The notes below the pieces were generated by a model. The model saw only the letters and a list, made by a program, of their open reading frames with translations, searched no databases and was not told where the DNA came from. A DNA stretch of 64,000 bases from JBBDWR01 sp040902745 (lineage in GTDB: Bacteria; Actinomycetota; UBA4738; HRBIN12): assembly GCA_040902745.1 (NCBI GenBank), contig JBBDWR010000008.1:84837-148836 (forward strand), in the 5' to 3' direction. Positions 41,285 to 49,193 of this stretch are shown in pieces; within the stretch, counting starts at the first letter, position 1; each line of letters starts with the position of its first letter. A program made the translations under genes and the position numbers.

Positions 41285-42613
41285 TCAGGCTCGCGCTTCA
41301 CGCACGCGAGCGGCGATCATCTCGGCGTGACGCCGGGCGGTGTCCTCGGTCTCCGCCTCGACCATCACCCGCACGAGCGGCTCGGTGCCGGAGGCGCGGA
41401 CGAGCACCCGTCCCCGGTCCCCCAGCTCGGCCTCTGCCGACTCCACCGCCGCGCTCACCCCACGCCCCTCGAGGGCGGACCGGTCGGCGACCAGGACGTT
41501 GATAAGTACCTGGGGGAACCGCTGCATCCGCGCCCCCAGTTGGGTGATCGACGCGCCCGTTCGCGCGGACAGGCCCAGGAATCGCACCGCCGTCAACAGG
41601 CCGTCGCCGGTGGTCGCGTGCTCGGCGAAGATCACGTGTCCGGACTGCTCGCCGCCGAGCACCGCACCGGTCCGGTGCATCTCCTCGAGCACGTAGCGAT
41701 CGCCCACCTTGGCTGCAACGGCCTCGATCCCGGCGGTCTGCATCGCACGGAAGAACCCGAGGTTGGACATCACCGTCGCCACGACCATGTCGTTCGTGAG
41801 CACACCTCGCTCGTGCAGATCGATCGCACAGGCGGCAAGCACCTGATCCCCGGTGAGCACGTTCCCCTCCGAGTCGGCGAACAACGCGCGGTCGGCGTCG
41901 CCGTCGTGTGCGACACCGGCGTCGGCTCCGATCCGCACCACCTCCGCGGCGACCACGTCCGGATGCAGCGCGCCGCAGTTCGCATTGATGTTGTGTCCGT
42001 CCGGGGAAGCGTTGATCGGGTGCACCGTCGCGCCGAGACGGCGCAGCACCTCGGGCGCGTCGATGAAGGCGGCACCGTTGGCGCAGTCCACCACCACGGT
42101 CATCCCGTCGAGGCGCGCATCGGCGGCATCGACCAGGTGGTCGAGGTAGGTCTGCTCGCTCGGTCCGATCGCGCGAACGCTTCCCGGCTCGGTCCCCGCG
42201 GGAACCACCGAGCCGAGCGCGGCCTCGATCTCGTCCTCCTGCTCGTCGGGAAGCTTCATCCCCGTGCTCGCGAAGAACTTGATCCCGTTGTATTCGGGCG
42301 GATTGTGCGAGGCACTGATCACGACGCCCGCGGACGCCCCGAGCGACGTGGTGAGGTAGGCGATCGCCGGGGTCGGCTCCACGCCGGCCAGGATCACGTC
42401 ACCACCGGCCGCTCGGATCCCCTCGCCGATCGCGTCCTCGAGCCATCCGCCCGATTCACGCGGATCGCGGCCGACCACGACCGTGGGCTGTCCTTGCCCG
42501 TGGCGACCGAGCACGGCAACGGCGGCACGTCCGAGATCGAACGCGAGTTCCCTGGTCAGATCGGTGCCGGCGAGACCGCGGACGCCGTCGGTTCCGAAGA
42601 GCCGTTCCCTCAT
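41285..42613 (-). CDS. glmM: phosphoglucosamine mutase
   Basis: Converts glucosamine-6-phosphate to glucosamine-1-phosphate, the step after GlmS. The 442 residues show the N-terminal LFGTDGVRG, the phosphoserine loop GVVISASHNPPEYNGIK (active Ser in SASHNP), the metal loop DGDADRALF and the sugar loop GGEQSGH; RASGTEPLVRVM closes the protein. ATG at 42613 has a TAGCCT box ten bases upstream. The gene ends 44 bases before glmS. Confidence 0.96.
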   Translation of the reverse strand: MRERLFGTDGVRGLAGTDLTRELAFDLGRAAVAVLGRHGQGQPTVVVGRDPRESGGWLEDAIGEGIRAAGGDVILAGVEPTPAIAYLTTSLGASAGVVISASHNPPEYNGIKFFASTGMKLPDEQEDEIEAALGSVVPAGTEPGSVRAIGPSEQTYLDHLVDAADARLDGMTVVVDCANGAAFIDAPEVLRRLGATVHPINASPDGHNINANCGALHPDVVAAEVVRIGADAGVAHDGDADRALFADSEGNVLTGDQVLAACAIDLHERGVLTNDMVVATVMSNLGFFRAMQTAGIEAVAAKVGDRYVLEEMHRTGAVLGGEQSGHVIFAEHATTGDGLLTAVRFLGLSARTGASITQLGARMQRFPQVLINVLVADRSALEGRGVSAAVESAEAELGDRGRVLVRASGTEPLVRVMVEAETEDTARRHAEMIAARVREARA

Positions 42614-42623
42614 GTGGAGCGGA

Positions 42624-42629
42624 AGGCTA
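42624..42629 (-). promoter_or_regulatory. -10 box upstream of glmM
   Basis: TAGCCT on the minus strand, ten bases before the glmM ATG; suggests a very short leader and its own promoter after the ars operon. Confidence 0.35.
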
Positions 42630-42672
42630 CAACGGGGAGATCGATCGAGGGAGCGGACGGATCCGGTCGCGG

Positions 42673-43371
42673 CTATCCGTCGAAGACGACCTCGGGCGCC
42701 GCGTCTCGCACGCCGGGGCGAAGCACCAGCACCGAGACCGGCGCCAGCACGGCGCCGATCGCCTGCGCCGCCACGAATGCGGGAACAGATCTGGGGGCGA
42801 TGCCCGTAAACGTGTCGGTCAACATCCGGCCCACCGTCACCGCAGGGTTCGCCAAACCGGCCGAGGAGGTGAACCAGATCGCGGCAGCCACGTAGCCGCC
42901 GAGCGCGAGCGGGATCGACCCTTCCCTGCGTGTCCCGGCCATCATGAAGATCAGCGACACGAGGCCGAAGGTCGCCACGACCTCCCCCAGCCACACCCCG
43001 CCCCCGGAACGCACCGTCTGCGACAGCTCGATCGCCGGTAGAGAGAACATCAGGTTCGCGACGATCGTCCCGAGCGTCGCGCCGACGATCTGTGCTGCGA
43101 TATAGCCGACCGCGAGGGCTGTCGACAGTCCGCCGAGTACCCGGTCGACGCCCGTCACCACCGGGTTGAAGTGTGCGCCGGAGATCGGGCCGAGGAACGA
43201 GATCAGCGCGGCGAGTGCGGCGCCGGTGACGATCGCGTTCGCCAGCAGTTGCACGCCGGCGTCATCCGTGAGGCGCTGGGCCATGATCCCCGAGCCGACG
43301 ATCGCGATCAGCAGGAACCCGGTGCCCAAGGCCTCCGCGAACAGCCGCCGGCCGAGGTCGCCCTCACGCAT
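42673..43371 (-). CDS. aquaglyceroporin of the ars operon (AqpS/GlpF-like)
   Basis: A 232-residue MIP-family channel with six membrane helices. The first pore motif is NPV in SGAHFNPVVTGVDR rather than NPA; the second is the standard NPA in LANPAVTVGR. In some bacteria an aquaglyceroporin replaces the ArsB/Acr3 pump: ArsC reduces arsenate and the channel lets arsenite leave down its gradient. The gene overlaps the end of arsC (ATGCGTGA), and no ArsB, Acr3 or ArsA gene is present, which supports that role. It might instead be a channel for trivalent methylated arsenic made by ArsM. Confidence 0.85.
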   Translation of the reverse strand: MREGDLGRRLFAEALGTGFLLIAIVGSGIMAQRLTDDAGVQLLANAIVTGAALAALISFLGPISGAHFNPVVTGVDRVLGGLSTALAVGYIAAQIVGATLGTIVANLMFSLPAIELSQTVRSGGGVWLGEVVATFGLVSLIFMMAGTRREGSIPLALGGYVAAAIWFTSSAGLANPAVTVGRMLTDTFTGIAPRSVPAFVAAQAIGAVLAPVSVLVLRPGVRDAAPEVVFDG

Positions 43372-43774
43372 CCGCGGTCGAGAGCTCGTCGGCCAGCGCG
43401 CGCACACGGCGCTCGATCTCGTCGCGGATCGGACGAACCTCCTCGAGCGATCTGCCAGCCGGGTCGTCCAGCTCCCAATCGAGATACCGCTTGCCGGGGA
43501 AGATCGGGCAGGCGTCGCCGCACCCCATCGTGATCACCACGTCCGAGGCTTCCACCGCTTCGTTCGTGAGCAGTTTCGGCGACCGGCCCGCGAGATCGAT
43601 GCCGATCTCCTGCATCGCCTGCGCCACAGCGGGGTTGATCTCGATGGACGGAGCACTGCCCGCCGATCGCACGTCGACTCGGTCGCCCGCGTGCCGCTCC
43701 AGGAGCGCGGCTGCCATCTGGCTGCGTCCCGCGTTGTGGACGCAGACGAACAGCACCTGCGGCTTGCGACTCAC
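43364..43774 (-). CDS. arsC: arsenate reductase, thioredoxin-coupled (low-MW phosphatase fold)
   Basis: Reduces arsenate to arsenite. The 136 residues begin with the P-loop CVHNAGRSQMA (Cys nucleophile, CX5R) and hold the second and third redox cysteines in MGCGDACPIFPGKRY, followed by DWELDDPAG. This is the S. aureus pI258 type that uses thioredoxin. The GTG at 43774 follows GAAGGAG and overlaps a TGA at 43771-43773 that closes the upstream arsM frame (GTGA). Confidence 0.94.
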   Translation of the reverse strand: MSRKPQVLFVCVHNAGRSQMAAALLERHAGDRVDVRSAGSAPSIEINPAVAQAMQEIGIDLAGRSPKLLTNEAVEASDVVITMGCGDACPIFPGKRYLDWELDDPAGRSLEEVRPIRDEIERRVRALADELSTADA

Positions 43775-44722
43775 GCGACAGACTCCTTCACGGCCCCAGG
43801 CACGGCCCCAGGCACGGCCCCAGGCACGGCCCCAGGCACGGCCCCAGGCACGGCCNNNNNNNNNNNNNNNNNNNNNNNNNNNNNNNNNNNNNNNNNNNNN
43901 NNNNNNNNNNNNNNNNNNNNNNNNNNNNNNNNNNNNNNNNNNNNNNNNNNNNNNNCCAGGCTTGGTCGCCGGCTTGACCGCACGAACGATCGCCGAGTGC
44001 ATCCCGTCGGCGACATCGTGTGTGACCTGGATCTGCACGTCGACGAACCCCGCATCGTGCAAACCGCGCTCGAACTCCTCGATCGACAATGCGCCGGCGA
44101 TGCAGCCCACGAAGCTACCGCGTTCGGCTCGTTGCTGCGGCGTCAGGTGGTTCGCCGCCACGATGTCGCTGACGCCCACGCGGCCACCGGGCTTGAGCAC
44201 GCGGAACATCTGCGTCAGCACACTCGTCTTGTCGGTCGACAGGTTGATCACGCAGTTCGAGACGATCACGTCGACGCTCGCCTCGGGCAACGGCACGTCC
44301 TCGATCGTTCCTCGCAGGAACTCGACGTTGGTCGCCCCCGCCTCGCGAGCGTTGCGCTGTGCCAGTTCGAGCATCTCGTCGGTCATGTCCAACCCGATCG
44401 CACGCCCCGTCGCGCCGACACGCTTCGCAGACAGCAGGACATCGATCCCTCCGCCCGAACCGAGGTCGAGAACGGTGTCCCCCTCGACCAGCTCGGCGAC
44501 TGCGGTCGGGTTGCCACATCCCATGCTGGCGCGCGCGGCGGCGTTCGGCAGGTCGCCGAGCTCGAGGGTGGAGTACCGGCCGGGGCCGAACCCCTCCGTC
44601 GGGTCGCCCAGCTCGCTAGCGCACCCGCACCCGTCGGGTCCGCATCCCGAGTCGGCGCCGCTCGAGGCGGCAACGGCAGCCTCGGCGTACTTGGTGCGCA
44701 CGGTCTCTCGTACTTCGTCCAT
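43771..44722 (-). CDS. arsM: arsenite methyltransferase, C-terminal part interrupted by an assembly gap
   Basis: SAM-dependent methylation of As(III). Before the gap about 255 residues are seen: a Cys-rich N-terminus (GCGPDGCGC), SAM motif LDLGSGGGIDVLL, and the three arsenic-binding cysteines in SMGCGNP, SNCVINLS and FVGCIAGAL. The last codons before the N block read Lys-Pro-Ala-Thr-Lys-Pro-Gly, which is the phase of the 12-base repeat beyond the gap (Pro-Gly-Ala-Val units). The repeat runs into KESVA and a TGA that overlaps the arsC start. ArsM therefore most likely ends in a PGAV-repeat tail; the 100 N do not preserve the frame and are a placeholder. ATG at 44722 shares its A with the arsR stop (TGATG). 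Confidence 0.88.
43789..43855 (-). repeat. 12-bp tandem repeat encoding PGAV units
   Basis: CACGGCCCCAGG is repeated five times exactly, then breaks off after CACGGCC at the N block. On the minus strand each unit reads CCT GGG GCC GTG (Pro-Gly-Ala-Val). The bases after the gap begin with CCAGG, the missing last five of the broken unit. Confidence 0.95.
43856..43955. other. assembly gap (100 N)
   Basis: One hundred N, a round placeholder size. It interrupts the tandem repeat at the 3' end of arsM. Flanking partial units add up to one full 12-base unit, so the real missing length should be a multiple of 12, including zero. Confidence 0.95.
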
Positions 44723-45096
44723 CACGATCTCCTTCCCGGCCGGAAGACCTCGCCCAGATGCGCGAGGGCTTGCCGGTCGATGTCGAAGAAGGCCCACACC
44801 CCGCGCTGTTCGCGCGTCAGCAGGCCGGCCGCCACGAGCTTCTTCAGGTGGTGGCTCACGGTGGGCTGGGACAGAGGGACGTGCACGTTGATGTCGCACA
44901 CACACACGGGTCCGTCCCCGTTCACGAGCAGGTTCAGGATGAGCACGCGGTTCGGGTCTGAGAGGGCCTTGAACAGACCCGCCGTGACGGCGGCGTCCTC
45001 AGATTCCATGTCCGGCTTCGCCAGGGGAGAACAGCAGGCCGCCGGAGAAGTGTCCGGCGAGGCCAGCTCGGTTCCGATCTTGGTCGTGGTGGTCAC
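44722..45096 (-). CDS. arsR: ArsR/SmtB family arsenical-responsive repressor
   Basis: Winged-helix repressor released by As(III). The 124 residues include PVCVCDIN, the CxC metal site in the position of the classical ELCVCDL motif, and the recognition helix LSQPTVSHHLKKLVAAGLL. An extra Cys pair (AACCSP) lies in the extended N-terminus and could add a third ligand. GTG at 45096 follows AAGGGG at about ten bases. It is the first gene of arsR-arsM-arsC-aquaporin and probably represses its own operon through the inverted repeat upstream. Confidence 0.93.
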   Translation of the reverse strand: MTTTTKIGTELASPDTSPAACCSPLAKPDMESEDAAVTAGLFKALSDPNRVLILNLLVNGDGPVCVCDINVHVPLSQPTVSHHLKKLVAAGLLTREQRGVWAFFDIDRQALAHLGEVFRPGRRS

Positions 45097-45147
45097 CGCG
45101 TTGCTGCCCCTTTTGACGAGCCCACGTCGGCTCGCACTCGTATCGAT

Positions 45148-45194
45148 GGATATCGATGCCTCGAGAAGTGACCCTGGCAGATATATCGATATCC
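45148..45194 (-). promoter_or_regulatory. inverted repeat upstream of arsR, likely ArsR operator
   Basis: GGATATCGAT (45148-45157) and ATCGATATCC (45185-45194) are perfect 10-base complements 27 bases apart. A further TATCGATG copy lies at 45141-45148. One half is inside the promoter spacer and the other just past the expected transcription start, a layout suited to repression. Confidence 0.6.
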
Positions 45195-45199
45195 GTCAA
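45171..45199 (-). promoter_or_regulatory. promoter of the ars operon
   Basis: On the minus strand -35 TTGACG (45194-45199), 17 bases, -10 CAGGGT (45171-45176). The start site would fall near 45164, giving a leader of about 70 bases before arsR. The rest of 45097-45308 shows no gene and no clear terminator for rpsI. Confidence 0.55.
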
Positions 45200-45308
45200 T
45201 GTCTGGAGCGAGAATGATCGCCGACGAGACGGGACGGCGCGGGGCGAACCGCAGCCGGAAATGAGCGTGGAGCGAACCGACGCCGGCCGTTCAGGCGCGA
45301 CTACGGGA

Positions 45309-45695
45309 TCAGCGCTTGGAGTACTGCGGCGCCTTGCGGGCCTTCTTCAGGCCGTACTTGCGACGCTCCTTCTCGCGGGCGTCGCGGCGCAAGAAGCCTT
45401 CCTTCTTGAGTTCTCCGCGCAGTTCGGGGTCGATCTCGAGGAGCGCGCGGGCGATCCCCAGGCGCAATGCGCCGGCCTGCCCGTTGACGCCCCCGCCGTG
45501 GATCTTGGCGATGACGTCGAACTCCTTGTCCTTGCCGACATGGCGCAGCGGCTCGGTGACGATCATGCGGTGGGCTCTGGTGCCGAAGTACTCGTCGAGC
45601 TGGCGTCCGTTGAGGTCGAAATTGCCGGTGCCCGGAACGAGCCGGACGCGGGCGACGGCTTCCTTGCGGCGTCCCGTAGTCATCGTTGCGGCCAC
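45309..45695 (-). CDS. rpsI: 30S ribosomal protein S9
   Basis: Small-subunit protein whose C-terminal tail reaches the P-site tRNA. The 128 residues have TTGRRKEAVARVRL at the start, the GGGVNGQAGALRLGIARAL core and the end KARKAPQYSKR with the conserved SKR. GTG at 45695 follows AAGGAG and lies directly at the rplM stop; an ATG four codons later (45683) lacks a ribosome site. Last gene of the rplM-rpsI operon. Confidence 0.96.
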   Translation of the reverse strand: MAATMTTGRRKEAVARVRLVPGTGNFDLNGRQLDEYFGTRAHRMIVTEPLRHVGKDKEFDVIAKIHGGGVNGQAGALRLGIARALLEIDPELRGELKKEGFLRRDAREKERRKYGLKKARKAPQYSKR

Positions 45696-46418
45696 TCAGT
45701 CGTCTCCTTGCTTCTTGGTGGTGCGCCTCGTGGTGGATGCCTTCTTCGCGGCGCTCTTCTTGGCGGGCGACTTCGCAGAGCTCTTCTTCGCGGAGCTCTT
45801 CTTCGCGGCGCTCTTCTTCGCGGCGCTCTCCTTGGGGGAGCGCTTCGCGGTACTCGCCTTGGCTGCAGCCGGCTCGGCTTGTGGGTTCTCCGAGTCGGAT
45901 GGTGCCTTGGCCGGGCGCTTCTTGGCCGGCTTGATCGCGGGTGCCTTGGTGGTGTCGGCCACCGGGAGACCGTCCCACTTGGGGACCTGTCCCAACGAGA
46001 TCGTCTCGGGCTTCTGCGCCGCGTGGGGGTGCTCACCACCCTCGTACACCGTGAGCTTGCGCAGCATCTGCCGGCCGAGGGAGTTCTTCGGGAGCATGCC
46101 CTTGACGGCCTTCTCGATCGCGAACGCGGGGCGGGTGGCAAGCAGGGTGTCGTACCTCGTCTCCGTGAGACCGCCGGGGTAGCCGGAGTGCCGGTAGGCG
46201 ATCTTCTTGTTCTCCTTGCCGCCGGTGAGCCGGATGCCCTTCGCGTTCAGGACGATCACGTGATCCCCGGTGTCGGCGTGCGGAGCGTAGATCGGCTTGT
46301 GCTTGCCTTTCAAAAGGCTCGCGACCTCCGAAGCCAGACGTCCGAGAACCGCACCGTCGGCATCGATCACATACCAACGGCGCTGGATGTCGCTCGGCTT
46401 CGGAGAGTAGGTCTTCAT
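45696..46418 (-). CDS. rplM: 50S ribosomal protein L13 with a long basic C-terminal extension
   Basis: The first 150 residues are a complete L13 (MKTYSPKPSDIQRRWYVIDA; HSGYPGGLTE; GMLPKNSLGRQMLRKL; VYEGGEHPHAAQ). The remaining 90 residues are an Ala/Lys/Ser/Pro-rich tail with repeated AKKS and AAKK units, ending TTRRTTKKQGDD. It looks like the histone-H1-like tails of actinobacterial DNA-binding proteins, not like any part of L13, which usually ends near residue 147. There is no stop or frameshift at the junction. The tail may bind rRNA or DNA. ATG at 46418. Confidence 0.93.
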   Translation of the reverse strand: MKTYSPKPSDIQRRWYVIDADGAVLGRLASEVASLLKGKHKPIYAPHADTGDHVIVLNAKGIRLTGGKENKKIAYRHSGYPGGLTETRYDTLLATRPAFAIEKAVKGMLPKNSLGRQMLRKLTVYEGGEHPHAAQKPETISLGQVPKWDGLPVADTTKAPAIKPAKKRPAKAPSDSENPQAEPAAAKASTAKRSPKESAAKKSAAKKSSAKKSSAKSPAKKSAAKKASTTRRTTKKQGDD

Positions 46419-46455
46419 GACGAACAAAATGCCGGCCGGGACCGGCCGACGCCCC

Positions 46456-46485
46456 ATGCTACCTGCGAGAACGCCCGGGCGTCAA
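46456..46485 (-). promoter_or_regulatory. promoter of rplM-rpsI
   Basis: On the minus strand -35 TTGACG (46480-46485), 18 bases, -10 TAGCAT (46456-46461). The expected start site near 46449 gives a leader of about 30 bases. It separates rplM-rpsI from the truA end of the alpha operon. Confidence 0.65.
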
Positions 46486-46557
46486 AGCTGCGGAGGAGCC
46501 TGAGGGAGCCCCCGGAACCGACCGATCCGGCGAGGGGGGCGTGCCCGGAGAAGCCCT

Positions 46558-47322
46558 TCATCGACGACCGAAGACCACGCGCTCGAGGGTGAGGCCGTGC
46601 GGCGGAGCGATCTGCGGGGCGGCCGACCGATCGCGGGCCGCGAGGATCGCCGGAATAGCGTCCGGCTCCAGCCGCCCGGCGCCCACACCGACGAGGGTAC
46701 CGGCCAACGCCCGCACCATCTGGTGGCAGAAGGCGTTCGCTCGCACGAAGATCTGGACGACGGCTCCCTGCCGGGAGACGCTCACCCGCTCCACTTCGCG
46801 CACGGACGAGCCGCCCGCTTGTGGTGTTCGGCAGAACGAGGCGAAGTCGTGTTCGCCTTCCAGGTAGCGAGCCGCCATCCGCATCCGGCGAAGGGAGAGG
46901 TCGCCCCGGCGGTGCCAAGTGGTTCGGGCGGAGAAGGGGTCCGGAGCGTCGGAGATATCGATCCGATAGCGGTACTCCCGAGCGGTGGCCGAGAACCGGG
47001 CATCGAAACCGGCGGGAGCCCACGTGGCCTCTCGAACGACGATCTCGGGCGAGACCTGCGCGTTGCACCTGCGTCGCAGATCGGTCAGGTCCAGGTCGGC
47101 ATCGCCCGGCGGTTGGAAGGACGCGACCTGTCCGGAGGCGTGAACCCCGGCGTCGGTGCGTCCCGCCACCGACAGCGACACGGGCGCAGGCAGCACTCGG
47201 GCGAGCGCCTGCTCGAGCTCTCCTTGGACGGTGCGGACCGAACCACGCTGACGGGCCCACCCTCGGAAGTCGGTGCCGTCGTAGGCGATCGACAGCCGGA
47301 CGATCCGCGCCGGCTCAGCCAT
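46558..47322 (-). CDS. truA: tRNA pseudouridine synthase A
   Basis: Modifies U38-U40 in tRNA anticodon stems. The 254 residues have the start RLSIAYDGTDFRGWARQ, the catalytic Asp in AGRTDAGVHASGQV, and the FCHQMVRALAGTLVGVGAG segment. ATG at 47322, 23 bases after rplQ, the usual actinobacterial order rpoA-rplQ-truA. The last gene before the rplM promoter. Confidence 0.95.
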   Translation of the reverse strand: MAEPARIVRLSIAYDGTDFRGWARQRGSVRTVQGELEQALARVLPAPVSLSVAGRTDAGVHASGQVASFQPPGDADLDLTDLRRRCNAQVSPEIVVREATWAPAGFDARFSATAREYRYRIDISDAPDPFSARTTWHRRGDLSLRRMRMAARYLEGEHDFASFCRTPQAGGSSVREVERVSVSRQGAVVQIFVRANAFCHQMVRALAGTLVGVGAGRLEPDAIPAILAARDRSAAPQIAPPHGLTLERVVFGRR

Positions 47323-47345
47323 GCCGATCCCCGCGGGTCGGCGGC

Positions 47346-47708
47346 CTACTCGGCCGCTTCGACGAGTTCGATCCGCGCCATGCGGGCGCCGTCGCCCTTG
47401 CGCTGCTCGAGCTTGAGGATGCGCGTGTAGCCGCCATTGCGCTCGGCGAAGCGCGGACCGATGTCGGTGAACAGCCGCGCGACGATGTCCCGGTCGGGCA
47501 GCACCTTGAGTACCTCCCGGCGCGCCTGCAGGTCGCCGCGCTTGGCGAACGTGATCAGCTTTTCCGCGTACGGCCGCAACGCCTTGGCCTTGGCCTCGGT
47601 CGTCGTGATGCCCTCGTGGATGAATAGCTGACCCGCCAGCCCCGACAACAGCAGCTTCTGGTGTGCGGGACCGGAGCCGAGCCGGGCTCCCTTCTTCGGG
47701 GTGGGCAT
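47346..47708 (-). CDS. rplQ: 50S ribosomal protein L17
   Basis: The 120 residues match the short bacterial L17: RLGSGPAHQKLLLSGLAGQLF, ITTTEAKAKALRPYAEKLIT, and the C-terminal NGGYTRILKLEQRKGDGA. Five bases separate it from rpoA. Actinobacterial L17s often carry an extended tail; this one does not. Confidence 0.96.
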   Translation of the reverse strand: MPTPKKGARLGSGPAHQKLLLSGLAGQLFIHEGITTTEAKAKALRPYAEKLITFAKRGDLQARREVLKVLPDRDIVARLFTDIGPRFAERNGGYTRILKLEQRKGDGARMARIELVEAAE

Positions 47709-47713
47709 CGCGC

Positions 47714-48643
47714 TCAGTCCTCCCGGAGCCCCAGGCCCAGCTCGATCAGCTTCTCCTTGACCTCGTCGATCGACTTCTGCCCGAAGTTGCGGATGTCCAT
47801 CAGCTCGGCCTCGCTCTTCTGGACGAGCTCACCGACCGAGTTGATGCCCTCGCGCTTGAGGCAGTTGTAGGAGCGCACCGACAGGTTCAGCTCCTCGATC
47901 GTGATCTGGTAGTCGCTGGGAGCCGAGTCGTCCTCGGCCGGGCCCACCGTCACACTGTCGGCCTCGGCGAGATCGCCGAACAGCTGCGTGAGTTCGAGCA
48001 GCGTGCCGCCGGCCGAAGCGAGCGCCTCGCGCGGGCTGATCGACCCGTCGGTCTCGACGTCGAGGATCAGCTTGTCGCGGTCGGTCATCTGCTCGACGCG
48101 GGTGTTCTCGACCGCGTAGCTCACCCGGCGCACCGGCGAGTAGATCGAGTCCACGGGGATCACGCCGATCGGGTCGCGCGACTTCTTGTTCTTCTCCGCG
48201 GACACGTAGCCGACGCCGCGTTCGACCACCATCTCCATCTCGAGGCTCGCGCCTTTGCCGAGCGTGGCGATGTGCATGTCCGGGTTGAGGATCTCTACGC
48301 CGGCGGGCGGTGCGACGTCCCCCGCGGTGACCTCGCTGGGCCCCTTGGCCTTGAGGTACACGTTGACCGGCTCGTCTGTCTCCGAGCGGATCACGAGCTC
48401 CTTGAGGTTCAGGATGATGTCGGTGACGTCTTCGGTGACCTTCGGGATCGTCGTGAACTCGTGCAGCACACCCTCGATCCGCACCGACGAGACGGCGGCA
48501 CCGGGGATCGACGAGAGCAAGGTTCGGCGAAGCGAGTTGCCGATCGTGTAGCCGAACCCGGGCTCGAGCGGCTCGATCGTGAACTTCGATCGCGTGGGAG
48601 AAACGACGTCCTCAGAGATCTGGGGCCTGGTGACGATGAACAA
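47714..48643 (-). CDS. rpoA: DNA-directed RNA polymerase, alpha subunit
   Basis: The 309 residues include the N-terminal assembly domain (FTIEPLEPGFGYTIGNSLRRTLL) and the C-terminal DNA-binding domain (about 240-309, NLSVRSYNCLKREGINSVGEL, LMDIRNFGQKSIDEVKEKL). The start is placed at the TTG at 48643, after a GGAGGAGG ribosome site, because the alignment with the usual MLIAQRPTLSEE start begins there (LFIVTRPQISED); the frame stays open upstream but without similarity. S4 (rpsD), which normally precedes rpoA, is absent. Confidence 0.95.
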   Translation of the reverse strand: MFIVTRPQISEDVVSPTRSKFTIEPLEPGFGYTIGNSLRRTLLSSIPGAAVSSVRIEGVLHEFTTIPKVTEDVTDIILNLKELVIRSETDEPVNVYLKAKGPSEVTAGDVAPPAGVEILNPDMHIATLGKGASLEMEMVVERGVGYVSAEKNKKSRDPIGVIPVDSIYSPVRRVSYAVENTRVEQMTDRDKLILDVETDGSISPREALASAGGTLLELTQLFGDLAEADSVTVGPAEDDSAPSDYQITIEELNLSVRSYNCLKREGINSVGELVQKSEAELMDIRNFGQKSIDEVKEKLIELGLGLRED

Positions 48644-48754
48644 GCTGCCTACCTCCTCCGGCGGGGGATCATCCACTCCTACCCCGCCCTCATTGCTCCA
48701 CCCGAAGGTGGTCGCTGCCCTCGGCGTGGGGCCGTCGGGCGCTCGTACCGACAC

Positions 48755-49147
48755 TTAGACGCGCCGGCGCTTCTTGGGCCGGCAACCGTTGTGCGGCACC
48801 GGCGTGACGTCCTGGATGCCCGCGACCTCGAGGCCGGCGGCGGCCAGTGAACGGATCGCGGTCTCGCGCCCCGATCCCGGACCCTTCACGAACACATCGA
48901 CCTTCTGCAGGCCGTGTTCCTGCGCGCGGCGTGCAGCGGCCTCGGCCGCCAGCTGCGCCGCGAACGGCGTGGACTTGCGAGAACCCTTGAACCCGACGTT
49001 GCCTGCGCTGGCCCACGAGAGCGTGTTGCCCTGCAGGTCGGTGATCGTGACGATCGTGTTGTTGAACGTCGACTGGATGTGCGCCTGACCGTGGACGACG
49101 TTCTTCTTTTCTTTCTTGCGGGCCTTCTTCGCCTTAGGCTTCGCCAT
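48755..49147 (-). CDS. rpsK: 30S ribosomal protein S11
   Basis: The 130 residues show GQAHIQSTFNNTIVTITDLQG, the SRKSTPFAAQLAAE core, KGPGSGRETAIRSL and the C-terminal DVTPVPHNGCRPKKRRRV. A basic run precedes the core (KAKKARKKEKKN). The 111 bases between it and rpoA hold no S4 gene. Confidence 0.96.
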   Translation of the reverse strand: MAKPKAKKARKKEKKNVVHGQAHIQSTFNNTIVTITDLQGNTLSWASAGNVGFKGSRKSTPFAAQLAAEAAARRAQEHGLQKVDVFVKGPGSGRETAIRSLAAAGLEVAGIQDVTPVPHNGCRPKKRRRV

Positions 49148-49193
49148 TCGAACTCCTCGTCGGGAGCACCGCGCACTCGCGCGGAAACTCGAG

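Noticed and set aside
43789..43960. CRISPR-like array
   Set aside because: The unit is 12 bases with no spacers and lies in phase with arsM codons; it is a coding microsatellite.
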